DNA of 9,472 bases from CAVSWN01 sp046728115 (GTDB lineage Bacteria; Acidobacteriota; Vicinamibacteria; Vicinamibacterales; CAVVIG01). The stretch covers positions 1 through 9,472 of the forward strand of contig JBKPDW010000449.1 of NCBI GenBank assembly GCA_046728115.1, given 5' to 3'. The notes beneath the pieces are model-generated. The model was not told the DNA's origin. It saw only the letters and a program-made list of their open reading frames with translations, and made no database searches. Shown in pieces: positions 6,196 through 9,472 of this stretch. A program made the position numbers and the translations under genes. How positions within the stretch are numbered: position 1 is the stretch's first letter; each line of letters opens with the position of its first letter.

Positions 6196-8376
6196 ATGGC
6201 GCCTCGTCGTCTGCTCATCGTCTCAAACCGTCTGCCCATCACGGTGCAGGTCGACGACGACCACGTACTCGTGTCGGCCGCGTCTGGTGGCCTCGCGACC
6301 GGTCTCCGCACGTATCACGACCGATCGGGTGGCGTGTGGATTGGCTGGCCCGGCGTGATCCAGGATCTGGCAGTGTCGCAGCGCGACACGGTGGACCGCG
6401 AGCTCGCCAAACGTGCCATCGTCCCTCTGTATCTGACAGACGCCGAGGTGCGTGAGTACTACGAGGACTTCTCAAACGGCGTCCTCTGGCCGGTGTTCCA
6501 TTACCTGCTCGAGCGCATTCCCCTGAGTCCGACGACGTGGCGGACCTACCAGCGCGTCAATGAGCGATTCGCGGATCTCGTCGTGGCCCGGTATCAGTCG
6601 GGCGACATGATCTGGGTGCACGACTATCAGCTGTTGCTCCTCCCAGGCCTGCTCCGGCGACGGCTGCCCGATGCTCGCATCGGATTCTTTTTGCACATCC
6701 CGTTCCCAGCCGATGAGGTCTTCCGCATTCTCCCCTGGCGTCGAGAGATCCTCGAGGGGCTGCTCGGCGCCGATCTGGTCGGCTTCCATACCTACTCCTA
6801 CGTGCAACATTTCGCCGCCGCGCTCGGGTACCTCTCGGGCGTCGAGCCGGAGGAAGATCGCGTGTGGCTCGACGAGCGGGAGGTACGGTTTGGCGTCTTT
6901 CCGATGGGCATTGACGCGGAAGCGTTCCAAAAACTGTCGGCCTCGTCTGCCGTTCAGGAAGAACTCGCCGCGATTAAACGCGATGTCGGCGACCGCCGAC
7001 TGCTGCTGGGCGTCGATCGCCTCGATTACACCAAGGGCATTCGCCAGCGATTGGTCGCGTTCGAGCGACTGCTCCAGGACGACCCCTCGCTTCGCGACGG
7101 TCTCCGCCTGATTCAAGTGGCGGTGCCGTCACGCGACGCGGTCCCCAGCTATCAAGAATTTCGTCGCGAGCTCGAAGAGATGATCGGCCGCATTAACGGC
7201 ACCTACGGAACGGTGACCTCGGTCCCGATTCATTACCTCCATCAGTCCGTCTCGTCCGAGCGGCTCGTGGCGCTCTATCGCGCCGCTGACGTGATGTTGG
7301 TGACTCCCCTGCGCGACGGTATGAATCTGGTCGCCAAAGAATACGTCGCGTCGCGCGTCGATGATGACGGCGTCCTAGTCTTGAGCGAGTTCGCGGGCGC
7401 GGCGGAGGAGTTGCACGAAGCAGTGTCTGTGAACGCATACGATGTCGGCGACCTGACAGCGAAAATGCACGTCGCATTGGCAATGGCACCTACGGAGCGA
7501 TCCGTGCGGATGAGTGCCATGCGGCGCTGGGTGATGGCGCACGACGTGCACCGCTGGGCCAACGATTTCGTGCGAGCCCTTGAACAGGAAGGGGGGACGG
7601 ATCGCCGGCCGACACCGGCCGCCACGCTGAATGAGGCACTCGGGCAGCTGCGGGCCGCGAGCCTGTTGGCGATTCTGCTCGACTACGACGGCACGCTCGT
7701 CCCCATCGCAAACACCCCGGACCTGGCGCTGCCCGATCCTGACCTCATCAGCCTGATAGCGGCCCTCGCGCGACGACCGAATACCATCGTACAGATGGTA
7801 AGCGGGCGCGGGCGCGACACGCTCGATGCATGGTTCGGCGCTTTACCCATCGGACTGTGGGCCGAGCACGGCGTCTGGTTTCGTCCGGCCCCCGCCGTCG
7901 AGTGGGAGTCGGAACTCACTGTCCCCTGTCGTGATTGGATTCCGGAGGTCCGCGCCATTATGGAGGAGTTCAGCGCCGTTACCCCCGGCGCGTTCGTGGA
8001 GGAAAAACACGCCTCCATCGCGTGGCATTACCGTCGGGCCGCACGAGGCTACGGACGTGCGAAGGCGCGCGAACTTCGGTTGGTGTTATCGAAGGCCATG
8101 GTCGACCGGCCCATCGAGATCATGGAGGGCAAGAGAGTCCTGGAAGTCCGCTCGCGCGGCGCCAGCAAGGCTGCGGTAGTCCAGCGACTCCTTTCGCGGG
8201 ACACGCCGCCGACGGCCATCCTGGCTTTCGGCGATGACCGGACCGACGAAGAGCTGTTCGCGGCGTTGCCACCTTCAGCGGTCGCGGTGCACGTGGGTTC
8301 GGGCGCGAGTCTTGCGAGCCATCGGCTGCACGATCCCACCGCCACACGCAACTTCTTGAGAGCATTGCTTCCCTGA
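6196..8376 (+). CDS. Bifunctional trehalose-6-phosphate synthase/phosphatase (OtsA-OtsB fusion)
   Basis: This cytoplasmic 726-residue enzyme should make trehalose-6-phosphate from UDP-glucose and glucose-6-phosphate and then remove the phosphate. Residues 1-465 are a complete GT20 synthase: SNRLP with R12, GG at 31-32, WVHDYQ (D143), FLHIPFP (H167), VDRLDYTKG (R275, K280), LRDGMNLVAKE (D374, E382) and LSEFAGAAEEL. Residues 488-726 are a HAD phosphatase: LLDYDGTL (D496, D498), VSGRGR (S536), EGKRVLEVR (K646), RGASKAAVV (K658) and FGDDRTDEELF (D680, D681, D684). All catalytic residues expected of both domains are present. The ATG must be the start: the conserved N-terminus begins at once, and an in-frame TGA lies at 6190-6192. 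No Shine-Dalgarno is visible. Trehalose protects against drought and osmotic stress. No partner trehalose gene is in the window. Confidence 0.95.
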   Translation: MAPRRLLIVSNRLPITVQVDDDHVLVSAASGGLATGLRTYHDRSGGVWIGWPGVIQDLAVSQRDTVDRELAKRAIVPLYLTDAEVREYYEDFSNGVLWPVFHYLLERIPLSPTTWRTYQRVNERFADLVVARYQSGDMIWVHDYQLLLLPGLLRRRLPDARIGFFLHIPFPADEVFRILPWRREILEGLLGADLVGFHTYSYVQHFAAALGYLSGVEPEEDRVWLDEREVRFGVFPMGIDAEAFQKLSASSAVQEELAAIKRDVGDRRLLLGVDRLDYTKGIRQRLVAFERLLQDDPSLRDGLRLIQVAVPSRDAVPSYQEFRRELEEMIGRINGTYGTVTSVPIHYLHQSVSSERLVALYRAADVMLVTPLRDGMNLVAKEYVASRVDDDGVLVLSEFAGAAEELHEAVSVNAYDVGDLTAKMHVALAMAPTERSVRMSAMRRWVMAHDVHRWANDFVRALEQEGGTDRRPTPAATLNEALGQLRAASLLAILLDYDGTLVPIANTPDLALPDPDLISLIAALARRPNTIVQMVSGRGRDTLDAWFGALPIGLWAEHGVWFRPAPAVEWESELTVPCRDWIPEVRAIMEEFSAVTPGAFVEEKHASIAWHYRRAARGYGRAKARELRLVLSKAMVDRPIEIMEGKRVLEVRSRGASKAAVVQRLLSRDTPPTAILAFGDDRTDEELFAALPPSAVAVHVGSGASLASHRLHDPTATRNFLRALLP

Positions 8377-8697
8377 GGTAGCTGACTTGGGGATCTGTCT
8401 GCGGACACGCGCACGAGGCGAAAGGGGGTGTCCACCGGCGTTGCAACAGCCATCGCGCACGTTTGTGAGCGGTAAGCGCTCACATGGCGGACGGGCTCCC
8501 ATGCTATGAACGGCCCGGCACATGGGCAACCAGATTAGTCTGACGACTTTGCTCTCCGATTCATTGTCGACGACGATGGGGATCGCAATCCGTCCGCTCT
8601 CGGTGGTCAGTCATCCAAACGCGAACCCGGCACAGTGTTCACCAAAGGACCTGCGGCGTACGCTGCGCCCCGTCGGTCGCCAAATCGGCCGAATGGA
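8377..8697. other. Gene-free stretch between the trehalose gene and the IS701 remnant
   Basis: I see no supportable gene here. An open frame from the ATG at 8522 continues into the transposase remnant, but its first 60 or so residues match nothing I know and no ribosome binding site precedes it. The stretch contains the palindrome at 8464-8484 and a small inverted repeat, CCCATG (8498-8503) with CATGGG (8521-8526). Confidence 0.5.
8464..8484. promoter_or_regulatory. Perfect palindrome resembling a lac-type operator or a hairpin
   Basis: TGTGAGCG (8464-8471) and CGCTCACA (8477-8484) are exact complements around a five-base centre GTAAG. The left arm with the centre, TTGTGAGCGGTAA (8463-8475), matches lacO1 TTGTGAGCGGATAA except for one missing base. 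The spacing of the two arms differs from a normal LacI site, where the half-sites are adjacent. It lies 88 bases after the trehalose gene stop. It could instead be an RNA hairpin, but no T-run follows. No LacI-family gene is in the window. Confidence 0.45.
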
Positions 8698-9031
8698 TTT
8701 TTCAACAACCACCGCATCGCTCAAGCAGCTCGTTCGACTCGCGCATCAGCGCTGGGCGATCGAGCAGCAATATCAAGAGCTCAGGACCGAGTTGGGGCTC
8801 GACCATTTCGTAGGCCGATCGTTCCCGGGCTGGCGTCATCACGTGGTACTCACCGCGGTCGCGTATGCCTTCCTACAGAAGGAACGGATGCGACACGACG
8901 TCGATCCTGCACTCACGTTGCCCGCTGCGCGCGCGATCGTCACCGAGATTTTCACAGCGCTGTTGTTTGCACAGAAACCGTACTATCTGAAACGGATTCA
9001 AGAACTACAGAAAATTCAGCTTCGGATCTAA
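8698..9031 (+). pseudogene. C-terminal remnant of an IS701-family transposase
   Basis: The reading TASLKQLVRLAHQRW, then AIEQQYQELRTELGLDHF and RSFPGWRHHVVLTAVAYAF, is the IS701 signature around the catalytic glutamate. It is followed by the usual C-terminal helix (LTLPAARAIVTEIFTALLFAQKPYYL) and TAA at 9029-9031. In the family's R-(3)-E-(6)-K motif the final Lys is Arg here. The N-terminal two thirds, with the two catalytic aspartates, is absent. A frameshift near 8710-8713 separates FFNN in one frame from TASLK in another, so homology probably begins near 8698. It is inactive. The match of AAAGTAGTA just after the stop (9033-9041) to an IS701 end is my impression only. Confidence 0.82.
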
Positions 9032-9033
9032 CA

Positions 9034-9054
9034 AAGTAGTACTTAAAGCTACTT
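9034..9054. repeat. Short inverted repeat just after the IS701 remnant
   Basis: AAGTAG (9034-9039) is complementary to CTACTT (9049-9054), and AAGTAGTACTT (9034-9044) is itself a palindrome around a central G. It begins three bases after the transposase stop and may be part of the IS701 end. No gene is seen from here to 9198. Confidence 0.35.
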
Positions 9055-9187
9055 CGCGGTGAAGAAATGAACGCGTAAGTGGCTGAATTGTACCGTCGGT
9101 CGGCGGCCTGGCGTGACCAAACGTTCGATTCGGCGATTGCGACGACCGATCTGACGTACTAAACTGCCCGCGCGTGACGATTCCTCA

Positions 9188-9193
9188 AAGGAG
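9188..9193 (+). promoter_or_regulatory. Ribosome binding site of the IS1182/IS5-type fragment
   Basis: AAGGAG lies five bases before the ATG at 9199 and supports that start. Confidence 0.6.
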
Positions 9194-9198
9194 CGGGC

Positions 9199-9348
9199 AT
9201 GGTTCAACGCAAACAGCGTGAGCGGAGTCTGTTCGAAGTGCTGTTGCCCGATGGGCACAAGTTGTGGCACGACTGGTTGCGACGGATCGACACCGCGCTC
9301 GAGGACGAAGCCGAGACTGAAGTTCCAAAGCGCCCAACGGTGCACTGA
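9199..9348 (+). pseudogene. N-terminal fragment of an IS1182/IS5-type transposase
   Basis: The first 39 or so residues of this 49-residue frame (RERSLFEVLLPDGHKLW, then LRRIDTALEDEA) match the N-terminus of IS1182/IS5-type transposases, which begin with QRSLFEVLLP...LWPxWLRxIDxLLxDEA. A full enzyme is several hundred residues. Here the match stops after LEDEA and the frame ends at TGA 9346-9348 with an unrelated ETEVPKRPTVH tail. I do not recognise the rest of the transposase in the remaining 124 bases in any frame. It has its own ribosome binding site, so a 49-residue peptide could be made, but no activity is expected. This is a fourth IS type in the window. Confidence 0.65.
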
Positions 9349-9472
9349 GGCACTCCTTTGCAAGTAACCCCTGACACATGTGTTCGTTTCAATGCTCGAT
9401 CCGATGATGTTCCATCTGAACACATTGTCACCACAGCGGTTCGATCATCGCGACTCGGCCTTTCAAAAAGAT

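Noticed and set aside
6472..7116. Minus-strand open frame of 214 codons
   Set aside because: It is a shadow of the GT20 synthase domain.
8464..8484. Rho-independent terminator for the trehalose gene
   Set aside because: The stem is good but no run of T follows it, and it is 88 bases beyond the stop codon.
9049..9423. Minus-strand open frame of 124 codons near the right end
   Set aside because: It overlaps the transposase N-terminus on the other strand, which has a binding site and clear family resemblance. The minus-strand product is unrecognised.
1..9472. CRISPR array, tRNA, rRNA or riboswitch
   Set aside because: No regularly spaced repeats and no recognisable RNA gene signature were seen on either strand.

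Overview
This is a GC-rich bacterial window with two kinds of content: a few ordinary chromosomal genes, and at least four different insertion-sequence (IS) remnants wedged between or into them. The organism cannot be fixed from the sequence. The mix of a secreted di-haem oxidoreductase, DoxX-type membrane protein, fused trehalose synthase/phosphatase and many decayed soil-type transposases would suit a soil or sediment bacterium such as an acidobacterium or proteobacterium (inference only). No rRNA, tRNA or CRISPR array was found.

Left part (1-2413): a small exported protein of unknown function (minus strand, 33-560) is divergent from a two-gene operon on the plus strand. The operon encodes a secreted di-haem c-type cytochrome of the DHOR/DUF1111 family (748-2028) and, 10 bases later, a four-helix DoxX-like membrane protein (from 2039). 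The 187-base divergent intergenic region carries a perfect 9-base inverted repeat. The DoxX gene loses its native end to an IS at about 2393, so its reading frame now runs into IS DNA.

Middle part (2393-6035): the first IS encodes a DD(35)E integrase-core transposase on the minus strand that is complete except for one in-frame TGA. Next comes a gene for an exported protein with an HEIAE...ND motif (3608-4869), broken by three single-base frameshifts. A second, more decayed IS follows (about 4902-6035, minus strand). Its transposase has several frameshifts and lacks the C-terminal part with the third catalytic acid.

Right part (6036-9472): an intact 726-residue protein joins trehalose-6-phosphate synthase (GT20) to trehalose-6-phosphate phosphatase (HAD), making trehalose from UDP-glucose and glucose-6-phosphate in one polypeptide. 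Its ATG has no visible ribosome binding site. Downstream lie a palindrome that resembles half of the lac operator, the C-terminal remnant of an IS701-type transposase, and the first ~39 codons of an IS1182/IS5-type transposase with a good ribosome binding site.

Overall this looks like an IS-rich, decaying stretch in which the DHOR gene and the trehalose gene remain intact. I did not find convincing evidence of a new multi-gene system. The best second-look items are the lac-operator-like palindrome, the reconstructable HEIAE secreted protein, and the divergent intergenic inverted repeat.
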